Shown: in pieces, positions 9,560-18,617 of the stretch
Numbering within the stretch: position 1 is the first letter of the stretch
Layout of the letters: every line of letters starts with the position of its first letter
Assembly (NCBI GenBank): GCA_964550125.1
Contig: CAZJWC010000001.1
Span: 186,001-250,000 of the forward strand
DNA: 64,000 nucleotides
Reading direction: 5' to 3'
DNA from: CAZJWC01 sp964550125
GTDB lineage: Bacteria; Bacillota; Clostridia; Christensenellales; Borkfalkiaceae
The notes under the pieces: model-generated
Databases searched by the model: none
What the model saw: the letters and a program-made list of their open reading frames with translations, nothing else
Told to the model about the DNA's origin: nothing
Translations under genes and position numbers: made by a program

Positions 9560-11935
9560 CTAATCAATCAAAACCAATTCTTTTAACGCTCGTGTACAAG
9601 CGATATATTTTTCATTAGCAGTCATATTTTTATCCGCGACAGCAACTGAAGTAAACTCCAGACCTTTTGACTCGTACACCGTCATTATATTTATTCTTTT
9701 TTTAGAAATTTTGCCTGACCTTCGTAAAACATTATAACTTTTTCTATTGAATTTTTCCAGGTCGCAATCACTGACAATTACTGCCTTCAAGCCCTTTCCG
9801 TCCTTGAAAAATCCATTTATGTTTCTTGCAGGAATTCTTTTAACTTCATCTCCGTCAAACCCAATAGGATACATTTCAACCCCACAAATTCCTGCAACAT
9901 AATCTACTATTTGATTAGTATTTCTGTAATTTTGATTTAGAGTATATACCTCGCCATCAATCACGCCTTCCCAAGAAGTAAGACCTCTATGTGTCGTGAT
10001 ATTTTGGGCTAAATCACCGAATATATTAAAAGATGCGTTCTCATTTATTTTTCTTAAAAGTTGATACTCGTTAAAAGAAATATCCTGTCCTTCATCAATA
10101 AAAACCAATGAATATCTCGGTTCAAGATTGTGTCCTAACATGCATAAAAGCAAACATAAAACATAGGCATCACTTTTATATAACCCTTTTATCGTCATCT
10201 TATATTTACGCTTTATTGACTTAATAAGGTCTTTATAAAAAAATCTACAAACATCTATAGGACTATTACATTTACCTATATCTTTATAATTTACATTGCC
10301 TAGCAAAATCTCGTTAAACTCAATAAAACCTATAAAAGATTCACCTATTTGTTCAATTCTTTTAAGCGTTTTATCAATTTCAGTAAGCATATTTACCCTT
10401 GCTTGAATTCGCTCTGGGTAAGTTTCTACTTGAACTCCGTTTTGGTAAGTTTTATGCCGTTTCAATTCAGCCATTTCTTTTAAAACGCTCTCTTTTAACC
10501 CTTCCAAATCCTCTACTGCGTGTTGCAAGATTTTTTCATAATTGTGAACCATAAAATATGCGTCTTTATAAAATTTGAAAAGTCTTTTATAAAAGTAGTC
10601 ATAATTTTCCATCTTTTCAAGACCAACACATTTTAAAAATTCCCTACAGTCTAGTACGCAATTTAATAAATCTCTAAAAGCACGGGTATAGCAAAGTTTT
10701 CCTTCCCGCTCTTTCATCTCTCCAAGGACGGCACGACGCACTCTAACACTTGTGTTTTTTATTCTTTCATAATGAGATACTTGAATATCAAAATCTTTTA
10801 TAATATCTTCAAGCATACCCGTGTCTTTTGACTCCTTAAATAAGCCGTAAAGCCCGTCATAAATTTTAAAGAGTTTTTTTGATAAATCCTCCTTAAACTC
10901 ACTTGAATAAATTTGTTTTAGATAAGCAGGGTCTTCCTCGGCATCAGCAACGAGGGTTGCGTTCACATCTATACCTGCATTTTTTAAAAGTTCAATAAAA
11001 TAATCGTTTATCGTAATAGTATGAACTTTTTCAAGTTCCAAAATAGTTGCTAATTCATCAATAAATGCATTAAAAGAGTTGCTTGGAGTTAATACCAAAA
11101 CATTTTTAGGTTTCAAAGATTCATTGTTATACATTAGATAACTTAATCTATGGAGCATAACCATTGTTTTGCCAGAACCAGCACAGCCAGATAAAATAAA
11201 ATTATCTCTTTCAGGCTTCGTAATAATCTCATACTGCTTTTCTTGTATAGTTTCAATGATATCTGTTATATCATCTTGTTCCTTTCTTGTACGCAAAATT
11301 TCCTTCAAAAAGGGGTCAAAAACAGAATCCTCTGCATGAATTGTCATTTCCTCTTTTGAAAGGTAATCTTTTAAATTTAAATATTCATTTTTAAAGTCGA
11401 TAAGTTTTCCATATTTCGTTCTTAATGCACGCCTTAAAATAACTTTATAGTTGTACTCATTGATAGAAAAAGAAATTCTACTCTTTTGATAATATCTCTT
11501 TGCAAGGGGAGCACGCCAATCTACAATCTCTAAATTTAAATCACCTTTTTTGCCTATATAGTAACTATTATAGCCTTCCTTTTCATCAACAAGATCCATC
11601 CTAGCAAAATATGGTTCTTCAAAAAAACATTTATAGGTATCCATACTTGCTCTATATTGTCTAATTTCACTATAAAGTTCATTTACACGCTTGTAACTTT
11701 GAGCAGAGTAGTCATCACTCTTTTTTATCTCCTCAATTTCTTCTTTGGCGTGCATAATCTTTATCTTATATCTATTGATATAAAACACTTTTAAAAGTAA
11801 CATTACACTTTTAATACGGTCTTCCTCTAAGTACTTTTGTTTATCATCATTAAGTATATCAAGGAAAAACTGTTTATCTGTAAAACATTTACTTTTTATA
11901 GAATCTCTTAACTTTTTTACATCCAATTCGCCCAT
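9560..11935 (-). CDS. HelD-like UvrD-family helicase (RNA polymerase-associated)
   Basis: SF1 ATPase of 791 residues. An N-terminal antiparallel coiled coil (about 1-110) precedes VDWRAPLAKRYYQ, the conserved HelD junction motif. Walker A GCAGSGKT is at about 248-255 and is followed by MLHRLSYLMYN. Motif II FIDEGQDISF is near 610. Later motifs NQNYRNTNQIVDYVAG and VYESKGLEFTSV fit UvrD/HelD. HelD proteins bind RNA polymerase and release stalled complexes or recycle the enzyme. The start at 11935 is chosen because GGAG lies 6 bases ahead; an in-frame TTG at 11947 has no such site. No strong promoter was found; TATACT lies upstream but its -35 is poor. Confidence 0.87.
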   Translation of the reverse strand: MGELDVKKLRDSIKSKCFTDKQFFLDILNDDKQKYLEEDRIKSVMLLLKVFYINRYKIKIMHAKEEIEEIKKSDDYSAQSYKRVNELYSEIRQYRASMDTYKCFFEEPYFARMDLVDEKEGYNSYYIGKKGDLNLEIVDWRAPLAKRYYQKSRISFSINEYNYKVILRRALRTKYGKLIDFKNEYLNLKDYLSKEEMTIHAEDSVFDPFLKEILRTRKEQDDITDIIETIQEKQYEIITKPERDNFILSGCAGSGKTMVMLHRLSYLMYNNESLKPKNVLVLTPSNSFNAFIDELATILELEKVHTITINDYFIELLKNAGIDVNATLVADAEEDPAYLKQIYSSEFKEDLSKKLFKIYDGLYGLFKESKDTGMLEDIIKDFDIQVSHYERIKNTSVRVRRAVLGEMKEREGKLCYTRAFRDLLNCVLDCREFLKCVGLEKMENYDYFYKRLFKFYKDAYFMVHNYEKILQHAVEDLEGLKESVLKEMAELKRHKTYQNGVQVETYPERIQARVNMLTEIDKTLKRIEQIGESFIGFIEFNEILLGNVNYKDIGKCNSPIDVCRFFYKDLIKSIKRKYKMTIKGLYKSDAYVLCLLLCMLGHNLEPRYSLVFIDEGQDISFNEYQLLRKINENASFNIFGDLAQNITTHRGLTSWEGVIDGEVYTLNQNYRNTNQIVDYVAGICGVEMYPIGFDGDEVKRIPARNINGFFKDGKGLKAVIVSDCDLEKFNRKSYNVLRRSGKISKKRINIMTVYESKGLEFTSVAVADKNMTANEKYIACTRALKELVLID

Positions 11936-12063
11936 CAAAATCTCCAACTGAAAGCCTGCAAATTTTTAAAAAGTGCAATTTTTTCAAACCCTTAAACTTT
12001 ATTTATAAGTATATCATAGCTTGTTAAAAAAATAAATACCTTTTAAAAAATTATTTTCTTATT

Positions 12064-12099
12064 TTTAAAAAAAGGAAATAGATTTTATCTATTTCCTTT
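12064..12099 (-). terminator. Terminator after gpsA
   Basis: A 12-bp stem (AAAGGAAATAGA paired with its complement, 12071-12099) is followed on the minus strand by a T-run. It closes the mrnC-to-gpsA operon 14 bases after the gpsA stop. Confidence 0.85.
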
Positions 12100-12112
12100 A
12101 AATTTTGATATT

Positions 12113-13096
12113 TTAAAACTCAAATTTTGTATCTCTTGCTAAAAGTTGTAGTATTTTATCCATATATGCTTTATTACCAGTTCCATCGTCATTTTTATTA
12201 TTAAAGCACAACTCATATACAGCATTTGTAATAGGTAAATCTACATTGTTTTTTTCGCCTAAAAATTTAATTGCCTTTGCAGTCATAACTCCCTCGGCTA
12301 ATTTGTCAAACTTTTCACCTTTAACAAGCATCTCACCAAACCTTCTGTTATGTGAGTGTGCTGAAAACAAAGTCGTTTCATAATCGCCGAGATGTGCAAG
12401 CCCATAGGCTGATAGTTCATTTCCTCCCAAAGCCTTAATCAGTCTTGCAACCTCTCTACTTCCCCTTGACATCAAAGGTCCTTTTAAAGTAGAATATCCT
12501 GCTCCATCTAAAGCACCTGCAGCAATACCCATAACGTTTTTAGCAGCTGCACCTATCTCTGTGCCTATCATATCATTTCCGTAATAAAAACGTATCAAAT
12601 CACCTCTAAACTCATCAGCCAAAAATCTCTTTAAACTCTCATTGTAGGCGTCAATTACCATACAATTAGGTATACCTGCCGTAAAGTCTTGTATATGCCC
12701 AGGTCCAACCCAAGTTGCTATTTTATCTTTATCTATTCCACTTTCAATTAACACTTCTGAAAGTCTTTTACCCGTGTCGCACTCTATTCCTTTCATACAT
12801 AAAACGAATATTTTATTTGACACATCATATTCTTTTATTTGCTTGATAAATCCCCTTAAACCTTGCGCACTTATTGAGATAATTATAACCTCTGCTCGCT
12901 CAACAGCGTGCTTTAAATCGCAAGATAAATCAATGCGGTTATCAAGTTTAATGTATTCGTTTTTTCCTGTTTCTTTCAAAACGGTATAAGACACTCCATC
13001 ATCAGGTCCCCACGAACAAACATCATAACCTTTATTCACAAGATACCAAGCAATGAACGATCCCCAACGGCCACAACCTAAAACAGAAATCTTCAT
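12113..13096 (-). CDS. gpsA: Glycerol-3-phosphate dehydrogenase [NAD(P)+]
   Basis: Makes sn-glycerol 3-phosphate from dihydroxyacetone phosphate for phospholipid synthesis; cytosolic. The protein is 327 residues, normal for GpsA. The Rossmann start is MKISVLGCGRWGSFIAWYL, the catalytic-lysine region is EIGAAAKNVMGIAAGALDG, and the C-terminal substrate part includes GLAHLGDYETTLFSAHSHNR. It is the last gene of a long operon, 14 bases after recR, and is followed by a strong terminator. Nothing in it looks abnormal. Confidence 0.95.
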   Translation of the reverse strand: MKISVLGCGRWGSFIAWYLVNKGYDVCSWGPDDGVSYTVLKETGKNEYIKLDNRIDLSCDLKHAVERAEVIIISISAQGLRGFIKQIKEYDVSNKIFVLCMKGIECDTGKRLSEVLIESGIDKDKIATWVGPGHIQDFTAGIPNCMVIDAYNESLKRFLADEFRGDLIRFYYGNDMIGTEIGAAAKNVMGIAAGALDGAGYSTLKGPLMSRGSREVARLIKALGGNELSAYGLAHLGDYETTLFSAHSHNRRFGEMLVKGEKFDKLAEGVMTAKAIKFLGEKNNVDLPITNAVYELCFNNKNDDGTGNKAYMDKILQLLARDTKFEF

Positions 13097-13110
13097 ATTA
13101 ACTCCTATAA

Positions 13111-13701
13111 TTACAATAATTTTCTTTCAACAAACGCTTTTGAAAGGGTAACTTCATCAGTATACTCTATTTCGGAACCGATAGGTATACCATGAGCAAG
13201 GCGTGTAACCTTTATCTCTAACGGCTTTAAGATTTTTGCAATATACATAGCCGTTGTTTCACCCTCAACATCAGGATTTGTTGCCATTATAACTTCTTCA
13301 ACCTCATTTTTGTTTATTCTTGTAAGAAGTTCTTTTATTCTAATATCATTAGGTCCTACTCCTTCCATTGGGTTAATTACTCCGTGAAGGACATGGTACA
13401 CTCCGTTAAATTCCCCCAACTTTTCAAGTGCAATTACATCTTTAGGTTCTTTAACTACACAAATAATATTTGAATTTCTATTTTTACAAATAGGACATAT
13501 TTCAGTTTCGCTAAAATTACCACAAATATCACAATAACGTACTTTTTGCTTAACATCTATTATTGCCTTTGCAAGTTGATTAGCATCTTCCTCACTCATG
13601 TCCATCACGCTATAAGCATACCTCTGTGCAGTTCTTTTACCAACACCTGGAAGTTTAGAAAACTCATTTATAAGTTTACCCAAGGACTCAATGAAAATCA
13701 T
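13111..13701 (-). CDS. recR: Recombination mediator RecR
   Basis: RecR acts with RecO (and RecF) to load RecA on SSB-coated gaps. At 196 residues it has the family length. The N-terminal helix-hairpin-helix is LPGVGKRTAQRYAY (17-30), the four zinc cysteines are at 57, 60, 69 and 72, and a TOPRIM domain follows (IICVVKEPKDVIALEK, then MATNPDVEGETTAMYI). It comes 3 bases after ybaB, the conserved dnaX-ybaB-recR order. Confidence 0.96.
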   Translation of the reverse strand: MIFIESLGKLINEFSKLPGVGKRTAQRYAYSVMDMSEEDANQLAKAIIDVKQKVRYCDICGNFSETEICPICKNRNSNIICVVKEPKDVIALEKLGEFNGVYHVLHGVINPMEGVGPNDIRIKELLTRINKNEVEEVIMATNPDVEGETTAMYIAKILKPLEIKVTRLAHGIPIGSEIEYTDEVTLSKAFVERKLL

Positions 13702-13704
13702 TGT

Positions 13705-14052
13705 TTAAAACATTCCTCCTAAACCACCCATTTGAGAAAAAGGTCCCATTTTTGCCTTTGAAAATTCCTCTGCCTGCTTATAGCCGTCATTTATTGCAGC
13801 CAGAATTAAATCTTCAAGCATCTCAATATCGTCAACATCAACATATTTAGGGTCAATCTCAATTCCGTCAATAACCTTATTTCCGTTCATATAAACAACA
13901 ACGGCATCGCCACCAGCCTTTCCTATAATTTCTTCATCTTCAATTTCCTTTTGTGCCTCTTGTATTTGTTCTTGCATTTTTTGGGCTTGTTTCATTAAAT
14001 TTTGCATACCAGCGCCACCCATACCACCGTAGCCACCTTTATATCCAGCCAT
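13705..14052 (-). CDS. ebfC: YbaB/EbfC nucleoid-associated protein
   Basis: Small dimeric DNA-binding protein of 115 residues. It has a Gly-rich N-terminus (about residues 1-15), then the helical MQNLMKQAQKMQEQIQEAQK and the strand region VVVYMNGNKVIDGIEIDP that define the YbaB fold. The C-terminus is again Gly/Met rich. It lies between dnaX and recR as in most Bacillota; the linkage suggests a role in DNA maintenance, but its specific function is not settled. Confidence 0.93.
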   Translation of the reverse strand: MAGYKGGYGGMGGAGMQNLMKQAQKMQEQIQEAQKEIEDEEIIGKAGGDAVVVYMNGNKVIDGIEIDPKYVDVDDIEMLEDLILAAINDGYKQAEEFSKAKMGPFSQMGGLGGMF

Positions 14053-14068
14053 CTTTTACCTCCAGATT

Positions 14069-15724
14069 TTACTTTATTTCAATTTCAAATTCTTTCAAAT
14101 TCGATTTTAATTTTTCAATATCTTCATCTATTTTAGTATCGTTCATTTTTAACTTTAATTCAAAGTCCTCAACACCGATACTTAAAAGCACATCTTTAAT
14201 TAAATCCTTATAATTAAGTAAGTTGTTATATGCCCCTTCAATATCAAAAAGAATAACAAGTTTTCCGTCTGTTATATAATGGTCAGCATCTTCACAAATC
14301 ATCCTTACTCTTTCACACTTAGGATTTCTTGCATTACGCAGTGCTTTCAAAAACTCACCAAAAACATTTCCTTTTAAACTTACCGTAGGCTTTGATTTTG
14401 AGATTGACTCAATCTTTTCCTGAACTACTGACTTTACATTTTCCTGCTTTTCAAGTTCTTCAAAGCCTATACAATTACAATCTTCATTTACCCATTGAGG
14501 ACAATCTTCAACAGGTGGTTCATCAATCTTTTGTGTTTGAGTTGAAACACTTTTCACTTTGTTTGAAAAATTTCCACTTGATATTATGTTTTCCAATTCA
14601 GTTATTCGCGAAATTAAACTTTCCACATCGTAATCTTTTTCAGGCATACACGATTTAATTATTGCCGTCTCAAAGATTATTTTAGGAGAAATTGAATATC
14701 TTAATTCAGTGTCTAAACTCGTAAAAATTTGCATAACTCTTAAAAATCTATGTTCATCTACAAGGGTTGCTGATTTTTCAATTTCATTATACATATCATC
14801 TGGCAACTTTAAAATCTCGTTACCTTTCTTACACATTTTTGAGATTGAACAACTATTAAAATAGTTAATAATATCTTTAACTAATTGAACAACACCTTTG
14901 CCCTCTCCAAGAAAACTTTCAGCAATAGATAGTGCTTTTGACGGATTAGCCGACAATATGGAGTTGCAAAGTTTTGAAGTTTCAAAAAAATCAGCACTAC
15001 CAAGCACTGCGTTTACATCAGCGTAAGTAAGTTTACCTTTTGAATAGGACGCACAAATATCAGCCACCGACAAAGCATCACGGATACTTCCCTCTCCAGC
15101 CCTAGCAATTGCTGAAACTGCCTCCTCTTCAAATTCTTTTCCTATTTGAGTAAATATTTTTTTAATCAAGTTTTCAATATCTTTTTGAGGAATTAGCTTA
15201 AAATCAAAACGCATACAACGGGATAAGATAGTTGCTGGGATTTTATGAGCTTCCGTAGTTGCTAAAATAAAAATTACGTGTTTAGGGGGTTCTTCCAAAG
15301 TTTTTAACAATGCGTTAAAGGCAGAGTCGGTTAACATATGAACCTCGTCTATTATATAAACCTTATACTTACACGAAATAGGTGGGTATTGCACTTTTTC
15401 ACGCAAATCCCTCATCTCGTTTACGCCATTATTTGAGGCAGCGTCAATCTCAATAATATCAAGATTTGACGAATCTAACAATGCTTTACAAGTGTCGCAC
15501 TTTCCACAGGGCGAACCATTTGCATTATGTTCGCAATTCACAGCCCTTGCAAAAATTTTTGCAGTACTAGTTTTTCCTGTACCTCTTGGTCCACAAAAAA
15601 GATATGCGTGTCCAACTTTATCCGTTTCAATTTGATTTTTTAAGACTTTAACAATATGTTCTTGCCTAACTAACCCATCTAAAGTTGTAGGCCTAAAAAA
15701 TCTGTAAAGTGCTAAATACGCCAT
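14069..15724 (-). CDS. dnaX: DNA polymerase III tau/gamma subunit
   Basis: AAA+ motor of the clamp loader, 551 residues. Walker A GPRGTGKT is at 45-52, the zinc cysteines are at 64, 73, 76 and 79, Walker B DEVH at 127-130 and the SRC arginine-finger motif at 168-170. The lid and collar domains run to about 370, followed by a low-complexity linker and a C-terminal tau-type domain (EFLKALRNARNPKCERV). There is no obvious slippery A-run that would make a gamma form. It partners with holA at the window start. It is 2 bases after sigH in a continuous operon. Confidence 0.96.
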   Translation of the reverse strand: MAYLALYRFFRPTTLDGLVRQEHIVKVLKNQIETDKVGHAYLFCGPRGTGKTSTAKIFARAVNCEHNANGSPCGKCDTCKALLDSSNLDIIEIDAASNNGVNEMRDLREKVQYPPISCKYKVYIIDEVHMLTDSAFNALLKTLEEPPKHVIFILATTEAHKIPATILSRCMRFDFKLIPQKDIENLIKKIFTQIGKEFEEEAVSAIARAGEGSIRDALSVADICASYSKGKLTYADVNAVLGSADFFETSKLCNSILSANPSKALSIAESFLGEGKGVVQLVKDIINYFNSCSISKMCKKGNEILKLPDDMYNEIEKSATLVDEHRFLRVMQIFTSLDTELRYSISPKIIFETAIIKSCMPEKDYDVESLISRITELENIISSGNFSNKVKSVSTQTQKIDEPPVEDCPQWVNEDCNCIGFEELEKQENVKSVVQEKIESISKSKPTVSLKGNVFGEFLKALRNARNPKCERVRMICEDADHYITDGKLVILFDIEGAYNNLLNYKDLIKDVLLSIGVEDFELKLKMNDTKIDEDIEKLKSNLKEFEIEIK

Positions 15725-15726
15725 AA

Positions 15727-16308
15727 CTACCCCTTGTTTAAAATTTTTGCAACCTTATTTTTTGCTCGTTGCAAAGCGTTATCTACCGTTTTGAAATTCT
15801 TATTTGAACTTTCACAAATTTCATTATAACTTTTACCCTTCATATACAGAGAAAATATTTTATATTCAAGCTGTGATAATTGTCTTTTAATTTGATTTTG
15901 AATTTCTATCCTTCGCTCTTTGCTTATCAAAATTTCTTCAGGAGTGTGAGTGTCTGTTACAACTAAAATTTCCTCTCCCGTTTCATCAAAAATTGAAGCG
16001 TAGTTATTCAAAGGTAAACTTTTTTGACTTGTCGATTGTTTTACTGCTGTAATCAAACGACGTCTAATACAGAGAGTAGCAAAAGTTTTAAAAAGGCAGT
16101 TATGAGCGTCATTATAATCCATTATCGCCATATACAAGCCACACATACCCTCTTGAATTAAATCCTCGGCTTCTGCACCAACCAAAAAGAAACCTCTTGC
16201 GTTTATTTTTACCAAGTCCCGATATCTCTTTAAAAGTTCATCAACCGAACATTTATCCCCTTGTTGTGCCTGTTTAACAAGCATCTCATCATTTATATCT
16301 TCAAACAT
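15727..16308 (-). CDS. sigH: Sporulation/stationary-phase sigma factor SigH
   Basis: Sigma-70 family factor of 193 residues. Region 2 contains DLIQEGMCGLYMAIMDYN and the region 2.4-like FKTFATLCIRRRLITAVK; region 4 contains QLEYKIFSLYMKGKSYNEI with a helix-turn-helix ending in AKILNKG. In Bacillus SigH (Spo0H) switches on early sporulation genes. The assignment rests on similarity and on its position after mrnC and rlmB, where sigH is found in Bacillota. Together with spoIIID and cwlD it supports a sporulating ancestry. Regulation in this organism cannot be judged from sequence. Confidence 0.88.
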   Translation of the reverse strand: MFEDINDEMLVKQAQQGDKCSVDELLKRYRDLVKINARGFFLVGAEAEDLIQEGMCGLYMAIMDYNDAHNCLFKTFATLCIRRRLITAVKQSTSQKSLPLNNYASIFDETGEEILVVTDTHTPEEILISKERRIEIQNQIKRQLSQLEYKIFSLYMKGKSYNEICESSNKNFKTVDNALQRAKNKVAKILNKG

Positions 16309-16313
16309 ATTGT

Positions 16314-17027
16314 CTATTTTAATTTTCTCCTCACAACCTCATAACTAGCAATGCCTAACGCTATTGAGGCATTTAAAGAATTAACCTTACCTTGCAAAGG
16401 TAAACTTAATATCTTATCACACTTTTCTTTTGTTAATCTTTTTACACCACTATCTTCTCCACCGATAACAAGTGCTACATTACCTGACAAATCAGTGTTG
16501 TAAATATTTTCGCCATCAGCCTCCAAACCGTAAACCCAAAAATTATTTTTTTGCAAGTAGTCGATAGAAGAATTTATAGAGGACACTCTTGCAACTTTGA
16601 TATGGTTTACTGCTCCGGCACTTATTCTAATAACACTTTCGTTAACTTGTGCTGAATTTGCACGGGGAATAACCACACCATTTGCACCAGCACACTCAGC
16701 AACTCTAATTATGCTACCTAAATTATGCACATCTTCAATTCCATCGCATAAAATAATTAGACCGTCTTGATTATTTACACTTATTAAATCATCAAGTTCA
16801 CTATACACAAAATCATTTGAAGTAGCAATAACTCCTTGATGCCTACCCGTTTCACTCATTTTATCAATAGTTTTGCTGTCGACAAATTGAACTCTCACAT
16901 CTCTCTTTCGTGCTTCGGCAAAAATACGTCCTGTACTTGCGTCCGAACCTTTTTCAATAATAATTTTATCAATAGTTTTTCCACTTCTTAAAAGTTCTAA
17001 AACTGCATTTTTACCTTCTGTTTGCAT
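16314..17027 (-). CDS. rlmB: 23S rRNA 2'-O-methyltransferase, RlmB family
   Basis: SPOUT-class (trefoil knot) RNA methyltransferase of 237 residues. The short N-terminal substrate-binding domain starts MQTEGKNAVLELLRSGK, and the SPOUT signatures are LCDGIEDVHNLGSIIRVAE, VIGGEDSGVKRL and LNASIALGIASYEVVRR. RlmB modifies G2251 of 23S rRNA in E. coli; the precise target here is by homology. It overlaps neither neighbour and sits between mrnC and sigH as in other Bacillota. Confidence 0.93.
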   Translation of the reverse strand: MQTEGKNAVLELLRSGKTIDKIIIEKGSDASTGRIFAEARKRDVRVQFVDSKTIDKMSETGRHQGVIATSNDFVYSELDDLISVNNQDGLIILCDGIEDVHNLGSIIRVAECAGANGVVIPRANSAQVNESVIRISAGAVNHIKVARVSSINSSIDYLQKNNFWVYGLEADGENIYNTDLSGNVALVIGGEDSGVKRLTKEKCDKILSLPLQGKVNSLNASIALGIASYEVVRRKLK

Positions 17028-17028
17028 A

Positions 17029-17418
17029 TCATACCTGACCTAAAATTTCATTTAGACGCTCAATCTCGCCTGTGATATATAAATAGCCTACAAGCGCTTC
17101 AAATCCTGTTGAAATGTTGTATTCTACTACACTTGCGTTTTTACTTTTGGTAGCTTTTTTAGCATTTCTACCACGCATAAAAACATCTTTTTCTTCTTCG
17201 TTAAGTTTGTCAATAATTGATGAAAGAAACTTTGCTTGTCCGTGAGCAGACACCCTTTCAGCTGTCATTTTTTGCAAATCATTTAGTTTATAATCTTTTT
17301 CAAAGCAAAAACTATTTCTTACATACAACGAATAAACTGCATCTCCTATAAACGCCAGCACTGTTGGACTAAATTGCTTTGCTCTATCTTTGCTAATTGT
17401 TTCACCAAAATTGAACAT
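17029..17418 (-). CDS. mrnC: Mini-ribonuclease 3
   Basis: Stand-alone RNase III catalytic domain of 129 residues, without a dsRNA-binding domain, which defines Mini-III. The conserved acidic residues lie in FIGDAVYSLYVR and GFEALVGYLYI. Mini-III matures 23S rRNA ends in Bacillus. It is the first gene of the operon leading to gpsA and has a clear promoter 28 bases upstream. An AAAGG sequence precedes the ATG. Confidence 0.94.
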   Translation of the reverse strand: MFNFGETISKDRAKQFSPTVLAFIGDAVYSLYVRNSFCFEKDYKLNDLQKMTAERVSAHGQAKFLSSIIDKLNEEEKDVFMRGRNAKKATKSKNASVVEYNISTGFEALVGYLYITGEIERLNEILGQV

Positions 17419-17445
17419 AATTTACCTTTTAATAAACTTTTATGT

Positions 17446-17474
17446 ATTGTAACATTTTTTTGTAAAAAATACAA
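17446..17474 (-). promoter_or_regulatory. SigA-type promoter of the mrnC-rlmB-sigH-dnaX operon
   Basis: Minus strand TTGTAT (17469-17474) and TACAAT (17446-17451) are separated by 17 bases, 28 bases from the mrnC ATG. Confidence 0.65.
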
Positions 17475-17493
17475 ACGATTGAGAGTAGTAAAG

Positions 17494-17519
17494 AAAAAAA
17501 GAGTAGTGAACTACTCTTT
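17494..17519 (-). terminator. Terminator overlapping the cwlD stop
   Basis: AAAGAGTAG and CTACTCTTT form a stem with a short loop, followed on the minus strand by seven T. The left arm includes the final codons and stop of cwlD. Confidence 0.8.
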
Positions 17520-18221
17520 ATATTTTAAATTGATAGTCGATTTTGAAAGATAGGTTACAAGACCTTTAAATATACTTTCTGCTACTTTTTGTTGAAAAAT
17601 ATCGTCAATAAGGTTTTGTTCATCAATAGGATTTGATAAAAAGCCACACTCGACAATAACGGAAGGATACTCTGTGCAATTCAATATGTAATAATCTCCT
17701 TGAAGGGTATCATAATCTTTTAAATCAGCATACAGCCCGTTTAACTCGCCTTGTATATTTTCTGCAAGCGTTTTGCTTTGCTCACTTCCTATTTTATAAA
17801 ATGCCTGACCACCTCTCCTTGATTGATTTGAATACTTATTTTGATGAATTGAAATGACTGCAACAGGTGCATTCTCTTCAATAGTAGTCTTTCTTTCCAG
17901 CATATCTCGTTTTTTAAATCCTTTTGTTGCCACTCCATACAGTCCTGCTTCAGTTTTTCTAGTCATAACAGCATTTAAGCCTGCATCAGTAATGAGAGTA
18001 TGTAGTTTCCAAGATATTTGCAAATTCACATCACTCTCTTTCACCTTTGTTTTAACACCAACAACACCACTATCAATACCACCATGTCCTGCATCAATAA
18101 CAATCGTAGTATAATTTAGTGAAGTAGCAGTAACTTGCATAGCAGATATACAAACATATAAGGCTATAATCATTGCTATTGCTAAACTGGAAAATAATAC
18201 AATTCTATTTCTTTTGCCCAT
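17511..18221 (-). CDS. cwlD: N-acetylmuramoyl-L-alanine amidase CwlD
   Basis: Amidase_3 protein of 236 residues with an N-terminal membrane anchor/signal (about residues 7-30) and the zinc-site motifs VIDAGHGGIDSG and VIVECGFLSNP. In spore formers CwlD removes peptide side chains from cortex muramic acid on the way to muramic delta-lactam. The call is supported by size (about 237 in Bacillus) and by overlap of its start (17 bases) with spoIIID. It ends in a terminator built into its own stop region. Confidence 0.88.
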   Translation of the reverse strand: MGKRNRIVLFSSLAIAMIIALYVCISAMQVTATSLNYTTIVIDAGHGGIDSGVVGVKTKVKESDVNLQISWKLHTLITDAGLNAVMTRKTEAGLYGVATKGFKKRDMLERKTTIEENAPVAVISIHQNKYSNQSRRGGQAFYKIGSEQSKTLAENIQGELNGLYADLKDYDTLQGDYYILNCTEYPSVIVECGFLSNPIDEQNLIDDIFQQKVAESIFKGLVTYLSKSTINLKYKE

Positions 18222-18480
18222 TTTTTCTCATCTTTTTAAGTTTATATTTTTGTTTTGTCGCATTTCCTCCTCGGATATGCCTTTCTCTCAAATTTTTATC
18301 TAAAACCTTTTTCACTTTTAGGTATAACTTGTAATCAATCGCCTTTAATCTTTCAGCAACATCTTTATGTACTGTAGATTTACTTATGCCAAAATTTTTT
18401 GCAGTTTGTCGTACGGTGGCTGAATTTTCAACTATATAATCAGCGTTAAGTTTAGCCCTTTCTACTATATAATCCCACAA
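18205..18480 (-). CDS. spoIIID: Sporulation transcriptional regulator SpoIIID
   Basis: Small DNA-binding protein of 91 residues that modulates mother-cell genes between the SigE and SigK stages. The helix-turn-helix is TVRQTAKNFGISKSTVHKDV (22-41), followed by the basic RHIRGGNATKQKYK tail typical of SpoIIID. The start is a TTG: the family N-terminus xxDYIxER begins exactly here, and AAAGGAGG lies about 11 bases upstream. It overlaps cwlD by 17 bases. A SigE-like promoter lies upstream, as expected for this gene. Confidence 0.93.
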   Translation of the reverse strand: MWDYIVERAKLNADYIVENSATVRQTAKNFGISKSTVHKDVAERLKAIDYKLYLKVKKVLDKNLRERHIRGGNATKQKYKLKKMRKNGQKK

Positions 18481-18513
18481 GCAATTTTACCCCTCCTTTT
18501 CTTAAATATGCTT

Positions 18514-18543
18514 ATTTATATGTCGAAAAATGGATATTTATGC
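18514..18543 (-). promoter_or_regulatory. Candidate SigE promoter of spoIIID-cwlD
   Basis: On the minus strand GCATAAAT (18536-18543) is followed after 13 bases by CATATAAAT (18514-18522). This resembles the SigE pattern (ATA-type -35, CATA-type -10). No TTGACA/TATAAT pair was found. spoIIID is a known SigE target in Bacillus. Confidence 0.55.
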
Positions 18544-18562
18544 TTGTAGTTACTTTTTTAAA

Positions 18563-18596
18563 ATAAAAAAAAGACAGACTAAACAGCCTGTCTTTA
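18563..18596 (-). terminator. Terminator after gapA
   Basis: An 8-bp AAAGACAG/CTGTCTTT stem, extendable inward, is followed by a T-rich tail on the minus strand, 22 bases after the gapA stop. Confidence 0.8.
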
Positions 18597-18617
18597 ATTT
18601 ATATTTCAAGTTTTAAA

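Noticed and set aside
14069..15724. Programmed frameshift in dnaX giving a gamma form
   Set aside because: I found no A6G-type slippery run with a following hairpin near the domain III/IV boundary.
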